24,624 nt of DNA from JAKBCQ01 sp021807585 (lineage in GTDB: Bacteria; Planctomycetota; Planctomycetia; Isosphaerales; Isosphaeraceae): positions 1-24,624 of the forward strand of contig DAHWFG010000295.1 in the NCBI GenBank assembly GCA_027325115.1. The letters run 5' to 3'. The notes beneath the pieces were generated by a model that did not search any database, had not been told where the DNA came from, and saw only the letters and a list, made by a program, of their open reading frames with translations. Each line of letters begins with the position of its first letter. The first letter of the stretch is position 1. The position numbers were made by a program, and so were the translations under genes. Shown here in pieces: positions 23,851 to 24,624 of the stretch.

Positions 23851-24624
23851 TTCGCATCCGCCTGAGCCTTATTGGCCCGATACCAGGAAATCGTCCTCTC
23901 CAATCCCGCGCGCAACGACGTCGGCGGCGTCCAGCCGTCGAACGCTTGCCGCATGCGAGAGACGTCGAGCACCTTCATCGCCGCTCCGTCGGGTTTGTCG
24001 GCGTTCCAAACGATCTTGCCCCGATAGCCTGCGACCTCCCCGATCGTCTCGGCGAGCTCGCGGATCGAAGTCCCCGTTCCCGTTCCAATATTCAACGGCT
24101 TGTTCACATCGTTGTATGATTGAGCGGCCATTACGATCGCGTCGGCGCAATCCTCGACATAGAGAAATTCGCGGACGGGCTTGCCCGACCCCCAAACCTC
24201 GACCGTCTGCGCCTTGGCGTGCTCGGCCTCGACGAACTTCCGCACCAGCGCCGCGGCGACGTGCGACCGCTCGGGATTGTACGAATCGCCCGGGCCGTAC
24301 AGATTCGTCAGAATCAGGTGCGCCCCGTCGAGCCCGTACTGTCGCTTGTATGCCTTCGCCTGCACCGCGAGCATCTTCTTCGTCAATCCATAATTGACGA
24401 CACTTTCATGACATGGTCCCGCCCAAAGGTCGTCCTCCTGGAGTTTCCCCTCGAGGTAACCGGGATACGAGCACGCCGTGCCGATCGCGACGAACTTGCC
24501 GACACCGGCGAGCCTCGCGGCCTCCATCAGGTTCGTTCCCATCGTCAGGTTGGTGTAATAGAGCTTGGCCGGCTCGGTCATGTTGATGCCGATGCCGCCG
24601 TAATACGCCGCAGCGTGGATCAAG
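23844..24624 (-). CDS. fcl: GDP-L-fucose synthase (partial, N-terminus missing)
   Basis: The C-terminal ~259 residues are present; the N-terminal part with the glycine-rich NADP-binding motif lies beyond the right edge. The readable part opens with LIHAAAYYGGIGINMTEPAK, then AIGTACSYPG with the catalytic Ser, VNYGLTKKM with the catalytic Tyr-x-x-x-Lys, ILTNLYGPGDSYNPERSHV, and VWGSGKPVREFLYVEDCADA. These are the signatures of Fcl/WcaG (EC 1.1.1.271), a short-chain dehydrogenase-type epimerase/reductase that converts GDP-4-keto-6-deoxymannose to GDP-L-fucose. The stop codon overlaps the start of the GT4 gene by 7 bases. A gmd gene for the preceding step would be expected nearby outside the window. 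The internal Met in the visible part is not the true start. Confidence 0.94.
   Translation of the reverse strand, partial: LIHAAAYYGGIGINMTEPAKLYYTNLTMGTNLMEAARLAGVGKFVAIGTACSYPGYLEGKLQEDDLWAGPCHESVVNYGLTKKMLAVQAKAYKRQYGLDGAHLILTNLYGPGDSYNPERSHVAAALVRKFVEAEHAKAQTVEVWGSGKPVREFLYVEDCADAIVMAAQSYNDVNKPLNIGTGTGTSIRELAETIGEVAGYRGKIVWNADKPDGAAMKVLDVSRMRQAFDGWTPPTSLRAGLERTISWYRANKAQADAKW

Overview
The window looks like chromosomal DNA of a planctomycete, most likely of the Isosphaeraceae or a close relative. This rests on gene content, not on a database match. The content includes a very large secreted beta-propeller, HEAT-repeat and cytochrome c protein, a sigma factor translationally coupled to a Ser/Thr kinase with a TPR tail, an FG-GAP/UnbV-type secreted protein, an Rpn-type nuclease carrying DUF4351, and a small protein with an N-terminal LERRLSPS motif. 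The DNA is GC-rich, very rich in GATC/CGATCG, and interrupted by short AT-rich patches. No tRNA, rRNA, CRISPR array or intact insertion sequence was seen.

Layout. Positions 1-4970, all minus strand: the N-terminal part of an RdgC-like protein (cut by the window edge), a YajQ-family nucleotide-binding protein with a TTG start, and the 1253-residue PVC-type cytochrome c protein. Positions 5150-9575, a surface-polysaccharide group: a minus-strand membrane-anchored GT2 glycosyltransferase, then divergently a second GT2 enzyme, a multi-pass GT39-like glycosyltransferase and dTDP-4-dehydrorhamnose 3,5-epimerase (rfbC). Positions 9628-13891, minus strand: a primary-like sigma-70 factor, a membrane-anchored HtrA/DegP-type protease and a secreted FG-GAP/UnbV protein, the last two only 18 bases apart. 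Positions 13892-14678 are a gene-free regulatory gap. Positions 14679-18349, plus strand: an ECF-type sigma factor overlapping a Ser/Thr kinase by ATGA, ending in a probable bidirectional terminator shared with a small convergent gene (18462-18665). Positions 18666-19844 are a gene-poor stretch. Positions 19845-20792 hold an Rpn-family nuclease gene with eight perfect 12-bp tandem repeats. Positions 21035-24624, minus strand: GDP-L-fucose synthase (cut by the right edge) overlapping a GT4 glycosyltransferase, followed by a TlpA-like thioredoxin-fold protein.

How the genes fit together. Two groups (5150-9575 and 22303-24624) supply deoxysugar precursors (dTDP-rhamnose and GDP-fucose pathways) and glycosyltransferases for an exopolysaccharide or cell-surface glycan. 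Two regulatory groups (sigma-70 with HtrA and FG-GAP protein; ECF sigma with kinase) look like envelope or stress signalling. No single known defence or mobile system dominates. The least ordinary signals are the repeat-bearing Rpn nuclease, the kinase with DFN in place of DFG next to its own sigma factor, the high density of a HIP1-like octamer, and the recurrent AT-rich codon islands.
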